A stretch of DNA of 64,000 nucleotides from Shewanella seohaensis (GCF_025449215.1 NZ_CP104900.1:124001-188000), one strand, 5' to 3'; positions 1 to 9,478 are shown, counted from the first letter of the stretch. Made by a program: numbers and translations. The notes: generated by a model from the sequence alone, not told the origin.

Positions 1-1852
1 GGCGACGCTCACGGCAAAGAGTAAACCACAGCTCGCGCTGAGCACGCGTAATCCCCACATACGCCAGACGACGCTCCTCGTCGACGTTATCTTCATCTAT
101 GCTGGTTTGATGCGGCAGAATGCGCTCCTCAACCCCCACCATAAACACGAAGGGGAATTCCAGCCCTTTAGAGGCATGCAGCGTCATTAACTGCACCTGA
201 TCGCCGCCTTCATCCTCGCTGTTACGCTCCATCATATCCCTAAGCGTCAAGCGGTTAACCACCTCAGGCAAGGTCATGGGTTCTTCTAACTCATCCCCCG
301 AGAGCATTTCCGTCACCCAGCGATAGAGCTCGGAGATGTTTTTCATCCGCATCTCAGCGGCCTTGGCGCTGGTACTGGTCTCGTATAAATAGTCTTCGTA
401 ATTAATCTTACGGATCAATTGTTTTACCGCCTCAACTGGCTCGCCTCGCTCGGCGTGCTCCCCGGTATCGACAATAAAACGGCCAAATTGATACAAGGCC
501 GACATGGCATTAGGCGGTAAATGATGATTCAGCTCAGGGTCAAAAATTGCCTCAAACATGGAGATATGTTTCTCGTTGGAGAAGTTACCCAAACGCTCTA
601 AGGTCGATGGACCAATGCCGCGCTTAGGCAAGTTTACCACCCGCAAAAAGGCGTTATCATCATCGGGATTTACCACTAATTTGAGGTAGCCCATGATGTC
701 TTTAATCTCGGCACGGGCAAAAAACGAGGTGCCGCCACTTAGCTTGTAGGGGATACGGTTAGTCATCAGCGCCCGTTCGAGCAGGCGAGACTGGTGGTTC
801 CCCCGGTACAGAATCGCGTAGTCACCAAATTGGGTACGACCAACAAACTTGTGGCGAATGATTTCAGCGACGACACGCTCAGCTTCTTGCTCTTCATTGG
901 CGGCAAACAGCACCCGCATCGGCTCACCATAAGCCAACTCGCTAAATAACGACTTATCGTACACATGGGGATTGTTGGCGATAAGGATGTTAGCCGCCCG
1001 CAAAATACGTTGGCTAGAACGATAATTCTGCTCGAGTTTAATCAGCTTAAGCTTGGGAAAATCTTTGCCCAACAACACTAAGTTCTGCGGTTTAGCCCCG
1101 CGCCATGAATAGATGGACTGGTCGTCGTCCCCCACCACGGTAAAACGCGCGCGCTCGCCCACCAGTAACTTGACCATTTCATACTGGGAAGTGTTGGTAT
1201 CCTGATATTCGTCCACCAGCAAGTATTGGATCTTGGTTTGCCAGCGCGTACGCACTTCCTCGTGATGCCTTAGTAATAAGGTCGGTAGCAGAATTAAGTC
1301 ATCAAAATCTAAGGCGTTGTAGGCTTTCATATGCTGGGCATAACGCTGATACAACATGGCAAACAACTGCTGTTGTTCATCCTTTGCTAACTTGCGCGCT
1401 TGGTCGGGAATAATCAGCCCACCCTTCCAGTTGGAAATCGCCCCCGCAAGAGCTTTGAGTAAGTCTTTATCTTCCTGTAATTCTTTTTGAGTCAGCTCTT
1501 TAAGGAGTGCGAGCGTGTCTTGATCATCGAATAACGAGAACCCAGGCTTTAATCCCAGCACTTTATGCTCACGTTTTACAATCTCAAGCCCCAGTGTGTG
1601 GAAGGTCGAAATCCACAACCCTCTAGCCTCTTTGCGCCCCATAGATTGTGCGACCCGTTCCTTCATCTCGCGCGCCGCTTTGTTGGTAAAGGTTACCGCC
1701 GCGATATTTCGCGCATTGTAGCCACACTTTTGTACTAGGTAGGCAATCTTGTTGATAATTACGCGTGTTTTGCCACTGCCCGCGCCCGCTAACACTAAGC
1801 AGGGACCCGAAACATAATGAACAGCATCATTTTGGGCAGGATTGAGTTTCAT
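1..1852 (-). CDS. rep: ATP-dependent DNA helicase Rep (3' end outside window)
   Basis: Superfamily 1A 3'-5' DNA helicase that helps replication forks past protein roadblocks. The minus-strand reading from the ATG at 1852 stays open to the window edge (617 codons; E. coli Rep is about 673 aa). Visible motifs are the Walker A segment AGAGSGKT near residue 22-29, VDEYQDTN (Walker B), [12 protein letters not shown] (motif III) and, at the edge, the C-terminal block [11 protein letters not shown] (motif VI region). I checked the frame at several points between 2 and 1852 and found no break, unlike many genes in this window. It resembles Rep more than UvrD or PcrA because of its N-terminus [11 protein letters not shown] and the overall motif wording. 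Divergent from ubiK. Confidence 0.95.
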   Translation of the reverse strand, partial: MKLNPAQNDAVHYVSGPCLVLAGAGSGKTRVIINKIAYLVQKCGYNARNIAAVTFTNKAAREMKERVAQSMGRKEARGLWISTFHTLGLEIVKREHKVLGLKPGFSLFDDQDTLALLKELTQKELQEDKDLLKALAGAISNWKGGLIIPDQARKLAKDEQQQLFAMLYQRYAQHMKAYNALDFDDLILLPTLLLRHHEEVRTRWQTKIQYLLVDEYQDTNTSQYEMVKLLVGERARFTVVGDDDQSIYSWRGAKPQNLVLLGKDFPKLKLIKLEQNYRSSQRILRAANILIANNPHVYDKSLFSELAYGEPMRVLFAANEEQEAERVVAEIIRHKFVGRTQFGDYAILYRGNHQSRLLERALMTNRIPYKLSGGTSFFARAEIKDIMGYLKLVVNPDDDNAFLRVVNLPKRGIGPSTLERLGNFSNEKHISMFEAIFDPELNHHLPPNAMSALYQFGRFIVDTGEHAERGEPVEAVKQLIRKINYEDYLYETSTSAKAAEMRMKNISELYRWVTEMLSGDELEEPMTLPEVVNRLTLRDMMERNSEDEGGDQVQLMTLHASKGLEFPFVFMVGVEERILPHQTSIDEDNVDEERRLAYVGITRAQRELWFTLCRERR

Positions 1853-2067
1853 CTTCGCGCAATATCCAAACAAGTCTTCAGAAGGGGGATGGGATCATAG
1901 CAGAAGCTAAGGTTTTAAGGCCAACAAATCCCCTTGCAATCGTTATCACACCGCCGTGACAAAGCGCGCAATCGTGGCGATGAGCAGGGCCCAATCCGCG
2001 GCTTTACTTTTGAAAGCTAACGTACTGAGTTACAATTCATCCATTCAGCAAAGAGGCGGACAAGATT

Positions 2068-2322
2068 ATGATCAATCCAAAGAAAATCGAAGAAATGGCG
2101 AAGCAACTGAGCGATAGTTTGCCCAGCGGTCTTAAGCAATTTGCCGGTGAATTTGAAGAACGCAGCAAGCAAGTGCTGCAAAATCAATTGCTCAAGTTAG
2201 ATCTGGTTTCCCGTGAAGAATTTGAAGTACAGCAGCATGTACTACTGAAAACCCGCGAGAAGTTAGAAGCTCTGCAGGCGCAAGTTAATGAGCTTGAGAA
2301 AAAGCTGAACGCCGCGGACTAA
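2068..2322 (+). CDS. ubiK: Ubiquinone biosynthesis accessory factor UbiK (YqiC/BMFP family)
   Basis: Small 84-aa soluble protein of the membrane-fusogenic BMFP family. In E. coli the homologue UbiK binds UbiJ and lipids and supports aerobic ubiquinone synthesis. The sequence shows the family layout: an N-terminal amphipathic helix (MINPKKIEEMAKQL), a middle segment with LVSREEFEVQ, and a C-terminal heptad-rich coiled coil from about residue 50 (LLKTREKLEALQAQVNELEKKL). The start is supported by a purine-rich AGAGGCGG 8-15 bases upstream. It stands alone, divergent from rep, and is followed by a hairpin terminator. Family membership is confident; the function is transferred from E. coli. Confidence 0.92.
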   Translation: MINPKKIEEMAKQLSDSLPSGLKQFAGEFEERSKQVLQNQLLKLDLVSREEFEVQQHVLLKTREKLEALQAQVNELEKKLNAAD

Positions 2323-2343
2323 CTGATAATGCATGTGTGAAAG

Positions 2344-2378
2344 AGCACAGTTAGCGATAGCGCAGCTGTGCTTTTTTG
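2344..2378 (+). terminator. Rho-independent terminator after ubiK
   Basis: Inverted repeat AGCACAG ... CTGTGCT (stem arms about 2344-2350 and 2366-2372) followed directly by a T run (2372-2378). It lies 20 bases after the ubiK stop codon. Confidence 0.8.
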
Positions 2379-2415
2379 TTTTTAACAGTTCAAGCATTGA
2401 GTCACTTAGGAAATA

Positions 2416-2748
2416 ATGCAACAACTCGCCAGCTACATTCTCGCCATTCAAGGTTATCCTAGCCCGGTTTCAGTGGTGAGCCACACCCAAGAGCAGCACA
2501 GTTATCAGGATGCTAATGCTGAAATATGCGAATCCTTGACCTTGTATCACTTCGACAACGGGGTTGTGGTCAGTCTGTTAAGCGAGCAAGATACACAGAT
2601 TGATGAGTCAGACGCGGTTTGTGCCGATTATTGGCTCAGCTATCGCGTCGTGACGGCCGATATCGCGATTTCGCCGCAGCAAAAGTCCTTTAGCAATCTG
2701 TGCCAACAAGGCTTTTGGCTTAAGATGCAGCAAGGGCTTACCGAGTGA
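2416..2748 (+). CDS. Hypothetical protein, 110 aa
   Basis: Unrecognised small protein starting MQQLASYILAIQGYPSPVS. The ATG is preceded by AGGAAATA, a usable ribosome-binding site with short spacing. There is no signal peptide, membrane segment or cysteine motif that I can see; the protein is mildly acidic. The codon choice resembles neighbouring host genes, so it is probably real. It lies after the ubiK terminator and 58 bases before a small membrane-protein gene on the same strand, with which it may be co-transcribed. No function can be assigned from sequence alone. Confidence 0.65.
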   Translation: MQQLASYILAIQGYPSPVSVVSHTQEQHSYQDANAEICESLTLYHFDNGVVVSLLSEQDTQIDESDAVCADYWLSYRVVTADIAISPQQKSFSNLCQQGFWLKMQQGLTE

Positions 2749-2806
2749 GAAAGTTGTGGGCGCCAAGACTTAAGCGCTCGAGTTCGAATCGTCAGGGAAG
2801 AAGACA

Positions 2807-3172
2807 ATGGATACCGCAAGCACCACTTTCTATCAGGACTATCTCCTTTGGGGATTGTTACTCCTTGGCGGCCTGCCACTGCTAAGTTATCCCTTTGTGG
2901 TTCTCGCAAGCCTGATGGGGCTTGCCAGCCAAACCACGATTAAAGTGCATTGGTTTTACCGGCTGATGAATAAAAGCTTTTTGTGGGGAACCCTAGCTTA
3001 TCCCTTAGTGTACATTCCCAGCTATTGGCTCGCGCGCAGTGAAAACAGTTCATTATCCTTGGGCTATGCCAGTCTGCCACTGCTCTTTTTAGCACTGCTG
3101 TACCTGTGCTTTCACTGGATGGATGTACCATCTAAAGACAAGCGCCCAGATAACGATAAAGCTCCCGATTAG
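2807..3172 (+). CDS. Hypothetical inner-membrane protein, 121 aa
   Basis: Small membrane protein with about three hydrophobic segments: roughly residues 12-40 (LLWGLLLLGGLPLLSYPFVVLASLMG), 57-73 (LWGTLAYPLVYIPSYWLA) and 86-105 (YASLPLLFLALLYLCFHW). The tail is short, charged and hydrophilic (DVPSKDKRPDNDKAPD), probably cytoplasmic. The start is preceded by GGGAAGAAGACA, which provides a Shine-Dalgarno. The stop codon overlaps by 4 bases the stop of the convergent gene on the minus strand. I do not recognise the family; function unknown. Confidence 0.7.
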   Translation: MDTASTTFYQDYLLWGLLLLGGLPLLSYPFVVLASLMGLASQTTIKVHWFYRLMNKSFLWGTLAYPLVYIPSYWLARSENSSLSLGYASLPLLFLALLYLCFHWMDVPSKDKRPDNDKAPD

Positions 3173-4334
3173 ATCTTCTGCTGCCGTGCGTATTTTTGTT
3201 TAAATGCCTTATGGTTAGCCTTCACCAGTTTCCAGCGGCTACAGCCATTAAAGCGCGCATACTCAGTGACTGCCACCTCAAATGCCGCACAAAAGTCATC
3301 ATCCATGCCATCGAATTCAGCTTCTAGGGTCAGCTGCTGTAATAGTAGTAAACCGCTTTGCCGCTCGGCTTTCACATCTACTCGACCAACGAAGCGGTCG
3401 CGCCACAGAATCGCGAGGGAGTAATAGCCATATTGGCGTTTTTCGGCGGGCACATAGACTTCAATTTGATAATCAAAATCAAACCATTGCTTTAATCGTT
3501 GCCGCTGAATTAATAGATTATCGAAGGGATTGAGTAACCAGACTCGGTTAGGCATTGCAGCGGTTATTTGCAGCTCGGGGCGATAAAAATACCATTGCCC
3601 TTCGGCCTTAAAGCTCGCTAATTCACCTTGGGACAGCATTGCGGCTAATTGCTCATTCACATTGGCTTTTATGCCTTTGCGCAGATACGCGATTTGCGCC
3701 GCCGAGCCAAAGGCATGGGCATCGAGGTAACGCTCAATCAAATGGCGGGCAAATTCGGCCTCGCTAGGCGCTTGGGTATTGATATGCTCGGGCAGCACAC
3801 GTTCGGTAAGATCATAGCATTTTTGAAATTTCTCCCGCCGCACCACCATTAGCTCGCCGCGCATAAACAACTGCTCTAGCGCTTTTTTGGCGGGCTTCCA
3901 GTCCCACCAGGCACCGTTTTTACCTTCTGCATGCTCAAAGTCACTGGCTTTAAGTGGCCCTTCGGCGCGAATGCGGGCGCGCACTTCCTGCATCACCTTA
4001 TCGTCTGGCTCAAACCAATGTTTGCCGCCATTTTGTAGCAACTGTTTACGCTGCAAACTAAAGCGGTAGTCGGTAATCGGCAAATAGGCCGCCGCATGGG
4101 ACCAATATTCAAAAATCTCCCCTGCGCTAACGCCATATCCAGCATCATGGTTTGATACTGCGGCATCCGGCTATGCAGCACATGGTGATGTGCCCGCTCG
4201 ACCACATTGATGGAGTCGATCTGCACATAACCAAGGCGGCTAATCAGCTCGCTCACCGACGAGTGAGATTGCAGTAAACCTTGCTGCTGCATATTCAGCT
4301 GTAACCACTCGCGGGGTGAAAAAGGGCTCGACAT
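3169..4334 (-). pseudogene. YcaQ/AlkX-type DNA glycosylase (HTH_42 family), frame interrupted once
   Basis: Winged-helix protein of the HTH_42/DUF1006 family. The E. coli member YcaQ (AlkX) excises bases from DNA interstrand crosslinks. Two overlapping frames make one protein: residues 1 to about 70 (MSSPFSPREWLQL..., from ATG 4334) and the rest ending at 3169. The break lies at the CCCC run 4119-4122. One extra C restores GEIFEYWSHAAAYLPITDYRF, matching the YcaQ EYWAHEACFMP region. The repaired length is 388 aa. The catalytic-type QID motif (residues 38-40, VQIDSIN) is present, followed by VVERAHHHVLHSR. Probably a sequencing undercall rather than a dead gene. Convergent with the membrane-protein gene before it. 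Confidence 0.85.
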
Positions 4335-4541
4335 GCACTCTCCAAAGGTACTAAAAGCGAATAGCTATCTCAAATGGATACCCTTATCGGCTAAATATCA
4401 AAGGGATAGCTGTCTCACTTTTGTCGTATATTTCGCAAACTTGGCGCCAATTTGCCAGCTTGCCGACAACTTCGGTTAACATAAGGCATTTCCTGGCTAA
4501 GGGCTATCGCTTTACCTCGAGGCGAGCGATGCACTCTCCAA
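4333..4541. repeat. 13-bp direct repeat flanking the 4335-4568 intergenic region
   Basis: ATGCACTCTCCAA occurs at 4333-4345 and again at 4529-4541, each followed by a GGT-containing variant. The first copy overlaps the start of the YcaQ-like gene. The roughly 180 bases between the copies contain no gene that I can support. They hold related short words (ATAGCTATCTCA, ATAGCTGTCTCA) in the same orientation, so the segment may be an internal duplication or a short mobile remnant. Confidence 0.4.
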
Positions 4542-4568
4542 GGTTAGCCCCTCATTAAGGATTGATGA

Positions 4569-5096
4569 ATGAATATCTATTACCGCGAAGCTAAACTCTG
4601 CGGCCGCAAAACTGGCAATGGCACTAAGCTGCCTTTTTTGATGAATATGCTGTACTCACTCGCTGACAAAAATGGCGATTTACAGCCTTTTGCCATAGAG
4701 GATATTAAGGCAGTCCTGTTTAACCAGCATCAATCGATTGGCTGCTCCATCAAAGCACCTTTGCCCATAGTCTCTTGGCGTAGCGAAGCCATTTGGTACG
4801 AGCTCTTCAAAGGTGAGCAGTCCGTATATCTACCCCAATGCATTACTTTTACCAATGGTGCCATCGACTATGCGATTGTCGTGATTGGCGATGAGTATGA
4901 GCTACGTATTTGGCCTGACGCCAATAATCGTGAGCGTGAAAAACACCAATGGTTTTCACACCATGCCGCCGTCTATTCGGAGCAAACCGACATCTTTAAG
5001 GAATGTCTTGAGACCTTACTCAAACATATCCGTAAGGAAGATGACTTTGAGGCAAAACACCCCAAGTTTGGCCAAAAGCCCCAAGCAGCGACCTAG
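4569..5096 (+). CDS. Hypothetical protein, 175 aa
   Basis: Soluble protein of unknown family beginning MNIYYREAKLCGRKTGNGTKLPF. A Shine-Dalgarno-like AAGGA stands just upstream (TTAAGGATTGATGA). No signal peptide or transmembrane segment is visible. The sequence has alternating hydrophobic beta-like stretches (IDYAIVVIGDEYELRIWP) and a charged C-terminus (KEDDFEAKHPKFGQKP). It is a single-gene unit between the divergent YcaQ-like gene and the small ORF before creD. The coding signal is good over its full length, and a shorter ORF in another frame inside it is a shadow. Function unknown. Confidence 0.7.
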   Translation: MNIYYREAKLCGRKTGNGTKLPFLMNMLYSLADKNGDLQPFAIEDIKAVLFNQHQSIGCSIKAPLPIVSWRSEAIWYELFKGEQSVYLPQCITFTNGAIDYAIVVIGDEYELRIWPDANNREREKHQWFSHHAAVYSEQTDIFKECLETLLKHIRKEDDFEAKHPKFGQKPQAAT

Positions 5097-5258
5097 GATT
5101 TAGCTCGAATCTGGGCGATTGCCATAATTTTGCCACTATTGATCAGCAACTTGCCCGCAACTCCTGCGGGCAAATCTGTTTTAATAGCCGCCGTAATATC
5201 GAGTTAGCACCACAGAATACCGTGGCGACTCGCGCGTATTTCATAGGGAATGAAATCC

Positions 5259-5420
5259 ATGTTTAACATTATTTTCTGGGTGCTCACGTTACTGAGTTTG
5301 GCGCTATTTGGCGGCGCCATCTATTTAGTGGCGCGCGCACTCCTTAAAAACTCAATCGTGATCAAGGAACAGATATGTCAGCACAGGAACAGCCTGCCAC
5401 AGCAAAGGGAGCGGCATTGA
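5259..5420 (+). CDS. Possible small membrane protein translationally coupled to creD
   Basis: Short reading frame (53 aa) beginning MFNIIFWVLTLLSLALFGG, with one strong hydrophobic helix (about residues 3-25) followed by a basic tail. AGGGA at 5245-5249 sits nine bases before the chosen ATG; an in-frame ATG at 5250 would be too close to it. The frame runs through the creD ribosome-binding site and ends 46 bases inside creD, which suggests translational coupling. No family recognised. It may instead be a chance ORF, so confidence is moderate. Confidence 0.45.
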   Translation: MFNIIFWVLTLLSLALFGGAIYLVARALLKNSIVIKEQICQHRNSLPQQRERH

Positions 5421-6729
5421 AAAACACCACGCTATTAAAAGCCTTAACTATTGGCATTCTATCGATTGTAGCCTTGCTACCACTTGGGATCATCATGGAC
5501 ATGACGTCCGATCGCGAAGCCCTGTACCACAGTGTGGTCGATGAAATCGGCCGCTCATGGGGCGAACAACAAACGCTCTCAGGCCCAGCGTTGGTGATCC
5601 CCTACAGCTATTTTGTGATGCAGGAAGAAGTCAGTAACGATGGCAAAACTCGCCACGAAGTAAAGCGCACCTATCAGGACGAGCTGGTTATCCTGCCGAA
5701 AAACTCAGCCTCGATTTAGATTTAAAACATGATTTCCGCACCCGCGGCATTTATCAATCCTTAGTGTATAACGCTGCACTTAATGGGCAGGCGGAATTTC
5801 GCTTAAACCGTTACGATATTCCAAACCTTATCGCCTTCGATAATCAAAATGCCCGCTTAGTCTTTGGGGTGTCATCGAATCAAGCAATTGATAAAGTGGA
5901 AAAAATTGAGGTAACAGGCGATTCAGTCCTACTCTCTGGCTCGCTGATGTCGGGCACAGGCTTGACGACTGGCGGTCTAGAGAAAGGTTTTAACCAAGGG
6001 ATCCAAGTCGGCGAAGCGAGTGATTTTAGTGTGAACTTTGCCATGACGCTGCGCGGCTCACAGTCAATTAGCGCCCTGCCATTAGGCGAACAAACCCTGC
6101 TGAATATCCATGCCGACTGGCCGCACCCGAGTTTTAAAGGCTTACTCCCGGCAGAGCGCGAAATCACCGCTAATGGATTTACTGCCAGCTGGAATATCAG
6201 TCACTTAACCCGTAACTATCCGCAAGAATTTATTAAGAGTAACCAGTCGACACTCACAGAAGTCGTGGCCAATGCCATGCTGTTTGAGCCTGTGACCCAT
6301 TACGGCAAGATTGAGCGCTCAGTCAAATACGGTCTGCTGTTTATCGTACTGACTTTTATCATGTTATTTATTTTCGAGCTGGGTCAAAAGACCAGCCTAA
6401 GCACAGTCCAATACATGCTGGTTGGCAGCGCCATGGCCCTGTTCTACCTGCTGTTATTATCACTCTCGGAGCACCTTGCCTTCCTGCAAGCCTATTTGAT
6501 CGCCGCCTGTATTCCAGTGTTGTCGGTATCCGCATATGTGGGCAGTGCCACCGCCAGCCTTAAGCGTGGCGCGATTGTCGGCACTATGCTGGTGAGCTTG
6601 TATGCGGTGCTGTACTCGATACTGCAACTAGAAGATTACGCCCTACTGATGGGCACTGGATTGTTACTCGTAGTGTTACTGATTTTGATGTTCGTGACCC
6701 GCCATCAACCCAAGAATACGGTGCAATAG
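5375..6729 (+). pseudogene. creD: Inner-membrane protein CreD, frame interrupted once
   Basis: CreD family inner-membrane protein. In Enterobacteria and Aeromonas it is induced by the CreBC two-component system and linked to envelope and beta-lactam stress. Two frames join: 5375-5719 (cytoplasmic tail, first helix ALTIGILSIVALLPLGIIM, periplasmic domain start) and the segment to 6729 with the remaining helices. One extra base in the A run 5699-5703 (or the adjacent CC) reads through ILP..KLSLDLDLKHDFRTRGIYQSLVYNA, the CreD periplasmic signature. The repaired length of 451 aa equals the E. coli protein (450). The start has AAGGA seven bases upstream. The C-terminal half shows five or six membrane segments. 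No creB or creC genes are seen nearby. Confidence 0.9.
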
Positions 6730-6755
6730 CACCTACCGCTCCACCCTTGAAGACC

Positions 6756-6789
6756 CCCGACAGCGCACTTTTTGCTGTCGGGATTTTTT
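6756..6789 (+). terminator. Rho-independent terminator after creD
   Basis: Perfect 9-bp stem CCCGACAGC (6756-6764) / GCTGTCGGG (6774-6782), with a T-rich loop and followed by ATTTTTTA. It ends creD transcription. It also shows that the pgpB start must lie further downstream than the longest open frame would suggest. Confidence 0.9.
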
Positions 6790-6845
6790 ATTGGCAAGCC
6801 CAAACGTGGCATGTAGCCTATGTGGTTTACTCGGAGGCGAATATT

Positions 6846-7619
6846 TTGACTCATCCAGCCTATCTTCTACGTCGTTTAGCCCTTGTCTGGTTACTGTTGG
6901 CAACCATTCCAAGCTTACTGTTACTCACTCAAAATCAATTATTTCCACTAATCGACCTGCAATCGCCCTTAGCCAAGGCCTTATATTGGCTCACCACCAC
7001 AGGCACGGCGCCCTATGGAGTGGCGACCGTGTTAGTGGTACTGGCACTCGCCTATCGCTATATGCCAAAAGCGCTGTTTATTAGCCTGTTTTTAGCCATT
7101 AGCCTCAGCCAAGTCATCAGCCTGAGCACCAGTCATACCCTTAAAGCCTTGTTTAAAGAGCCAAGACCGAACCTAGTATATCTGTCCGACCAAGGCCTCC
7201 CTGAGGAAGCGCAACTTAATCCACACACTTTTTATCAATTAGCCAAACCTGAGCGTTCACAGGCCATCGCCGAGGCACTAACCGAACTACACACCATGGA
7301 GCCCGAGGTCAAACTCGCTCCTAACATTCACCAACATTGGGAGGATGAAATCGGTTATTCCTTCCCTTCGGGTCACACAATTTTCGCAGTCACCTTAGTG
7401 CTCACCGCCAGCTATTACTTGCTAATCGCGGGTTTGCCGCTATTTGCCAACGCGTTATTTACTTGGGGATTATTAATGGGCCTCAGCCGCATGTTACTCG
7501 GCATGCACTGGCCGCAGGATGTGCTATTCTCGACTGTACTCGCCGCCATCATTAGCAGCTTAAGTATATTTTTAGTGGAAAAGTTCAGACCAAGAAGTAA
7601 AGAGCAGCCCATCGGATAA
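6846..7619 (+). CDS. pgpB: Phosphatidylglycerophosphatase B (PAP2 family)
   Basis: Inner-membrane PAP2-superfamily phosphatase. PgpB dephosphorylates phosphatidylglycerophosphate, undecaprenyl pyrophosphate and related lipids on the periplasmic side. All three PAP2 motifs are visible: K100...R107-P108 (KALFKEPRP), PSGH at 174-177, and SRMLLGMHWPQD with R215, H221 and D225. Between motifs 1 and 2 is the long insertion typical of PgpB (PEEAQLNPHTFYQLAKPERSQ). I chose the TTG at 6846 because GGAGG at 6833-6837 sits eight bases upstream. A longer frame opening at 6747 would run through the creD terminator. The protein is 257 aa, as in E. coli PgpB (254). About six membrane helices. Confidence 0.9.
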   Translation: MTHPAYLLRRLALVWLLLATIPSLLLLTQNQLFPLIDLQSPLAKALYWLTTTGTAPYGVATVLVVLALAYRYMPKALFISLFLAISLSQVISLSTSHTLKALFKEPRPNLVYLSDQGLPEEAQLNPHTFYQLAKPERSQAIAEALTELHTMEPEVKLAPNIHQHWEDEIGYSFPSGHTIFAVTLVLTASYYLLIAGLPLFANALFTWGLLMGLSRMLLGMHWPQDVLFSTVLAAIISSLSIFLVEKFRPRSKEQPIG

Positions 7620-7660
7620 AAAGTATAAAGCCAGCTTAAGGGCTAACTCAGTGCGACAGG

Positions 7661-7692
7661 CGGCATCTGCAACTTATGTAGATGCCGTTTTT
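7661..7692 (+). terminator. Rho-independent terminator after pgpB
   Basis: Stem CGGCATCT (7661-7668) / AGATGCCG (7680-7687) followed by TTTTT, about 40 bases after the pgpB stop codon. Confidence 0.8.
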
Positions 7693-7721
7693 ATTAGGAT
7701 GAGCCTAAGCGAGCAATCACT

Positions 7722-8255
7722 TCAGCCATGCGTAAATGCCACGATTTCCGTCAACAGCAATGTGGCCAAGACAGCTGATATAAAAAGCGCCATCACACCA
7801 ATAATCAAATGACTGTATCTTGCGAGGAACTTGTGTTCGATAGCCGCTTCTGGATGTTGAATAGGCACAGATAAACTCACCTTATCACCTATTTTCGGCC
7901 CAAAGCGGTTGTAGGCATGCTCGTTGTAATTCATCAGCGCGCCACTGGTATAGCGCTGCCCTCGCCAAAAATATTCAATCACCGGATTAATAAACACTTG
8001 CTGATCCCTAAAGTGCTCAGGCTCATCGCTATATCGATTATTCTCTTGCAGCGAAACAACCGTCCCTTCAACCAGCTCATAAGCTAACAGTTGCTCTTGC
8101 CTAAATCTTAATATCCCAGCAATCCCAATCAGCCCAAGCACCAAAGAAAACCAAGAGATTAACAGCAGCCCGCCAATATCCTCGAATACAAATGCGCCAA
8201 TAATTACGGCAGGAATAGATAGGATAAAAACGAGAAATAAGATTAATTTACTCAC
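7722..8255 (-). CDS. DUF3592-like membrane protein, 177 aa
   Basis: Membrane protein with two N-terminal hydrophobic segments (about residues 3-24 and 28-48), a central soluble domain and one C-terminal helix (about 148-172). The centre has the DUF3592-type arrangement: a variable strand EGTVVSLQENN, then NPVIEYFWRGQRYTSGALMNY, then GDKVSLSVPIQHPEAAIE (GD..V.V.y.P..P..A). Family assignment is by motif wording only. Function unknown. It is convergent with pgpB and shares its intergenic terminator. A DUF2971 gene lies 49 bases upstream on the same strand. Confidence 0.65.
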   Translation of the reverse strand: MSKLILFLVFILSIPAVIIGAFVFEDIGGLLLISWFSLVLGLIGIAGILRFRQEQLLAYELVEGTVVSLQENNRYSDEPEHFRDQQVFINPVIEYFWRGQRYTSGALMNYNEHAYNRFGPKIGDKVSLSVPIQHPEAAIEHKFLARYSHLIIGVMALFISAVLATLLLTEIVAFTHG

Positions 8256-8304
8256 TTAGCACCATCAAAGTAACTCAGAAAACTCTTAATGAATTTATAT
8301 GAAA

Positions 8305-9215
8305 TTAAACTTCATTGAAGCTCAAAGCAAAGTGCGTTTTGCTTAACTCCGCTTGAAATGTGGGAATATTTTTATTTTTTACCAAGTCTTTAATTTCCTC
8401 AATGTCAGTCGGAGAAGTCCTACAACCTAGAAACACTGCAGAGATACAATCAACAGGCAATTGAAATAAAAAAACAGAGGAAGGCATTACCGCTAATGAA
8501 CCATATATTTCATTAAGAATTGTTTCACTGGGACTAAACTTCATCTCTTCATTATCATCAGTTGAGTTTCCGTCATACTCTTGATTGTCAAAACGTTCAT
8601 ACTCATCTGGATTAACCTGAAATGTTATAAATTTGTCATCTTCTGAAATAATTTTAAATAATCTAACATATAGATCATCATAAAAATCATGCAGCTGCTC
8701 GAACAAGACCCTATCTACCCGAACAAAGTCAGCATCACGTAATTTAGGTAAAATACGGTGCTCTTTCTCATAAATCCAGTCATCACTTTTGGTAAGCAAC
8801 AAATCTTTTACACAAACACCTTTCTGCAGGGGTGAAAACCGCTCTCTGTTATATAGAACACGTTCAATAGTGTCTGACATTGATAGCTTGTAATTAAAAT
8901 AATATCCCAATTTTTCATAATCAAACTCAATAACAATCCCCTTATGCTCATTAGCATAGTGTGACCACATTAGTAGGTTATTGTAGTTTTCAGTAAATGA
9001 AATTACACCAACTTCGTTAAAATTAGCATCTGATGAAAACTGTTCCGCTTGTTCAAAGAAGTCCTCCCCTAAACCATCACGAAGTACCTTATCAATTAAG
9101 TCTTGTGCAGGACTTAGCTCAAATGGATCATTTAGGACACCTCGTTGACTTGCTCGGGGACAAAAGCTAGAAAAAATTCTCGCCGATAAGGCATATATTT
9201 GTATATTTTTTTCAT
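8305..9215 (-). pseudogene. DUF2971 family protein, frame interrupted once
   Basis: The start MKKIYKYMPYRREFF at ATG 9215 (GGGGA five bases upstream) and the body ASQRGVLNDPFELSP...LLMWSHYANEHKGIVIEF are the two conserved DUF2971 blocks (NDPFE and MWSHYA..H.G), but they lie in different frames. One extra A in the run 9171-9176 joins them and gives 303 aa. Biochemical function is unknown; DUF2971 genes often sit in accessory or defence-related regions. The gene is clearly more AT-rich and richer in Asp and Glu than the neighbouring pgpB and aminotransferase genes, and next to it lies a repeat element. This suggests acquisition by transfer. Confidence 0.8.
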
Positions 9216-9376
9216 ATATCCCCGTAAAAAATATCTATTTATGTTTTTGAAATGATGAACATTAAATATTAAGAACATATCATATTCAATGTAATAAAAA
9301 ACTTTCCAGCAACGCGAACCCTAAGAATTGTTAACGTGTTAACAAAGGACTACATGGTATACCAAGGGCTTAACCG

Positions 9377-9478
9377 GATTAAGCACTGCCATGGAAGTGA
9401 CCGTTGGCGGCATGGATGCCGCCGTCGAGCCTATAGGGACATATTCACGGCGTGTCACTGAAATGACTGTGCTTAATC
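9377..9478. repeat. Intergenic palindromic repeat element, about 102 bp
   Basis: The element is bounded by a perfect 10-bp inverted repeat, GATTAAGCAC (9377-9386) and GTGCTTAATC (9469-9478). The second GTGACC/GTGTCAC pair inside partly extends the stem. The interior contains GGCGGCATGGATGCCGCC, itself palindromic. It resembles intergenic repeats commonly seen in Shewanella genomes (recollection, not a search). It occupies most of the 9216-9572 gap; the rest of that gap shows an AT-rich stretch with no gene and a terminator. Confidence 0.6.

Noticed and set aside
766..966. Minus-strand ORF of 66 aa within rep
   Set aside because: It is another frame of the rep gene, whose own frame reads through this stretch with clear helicase motifs.
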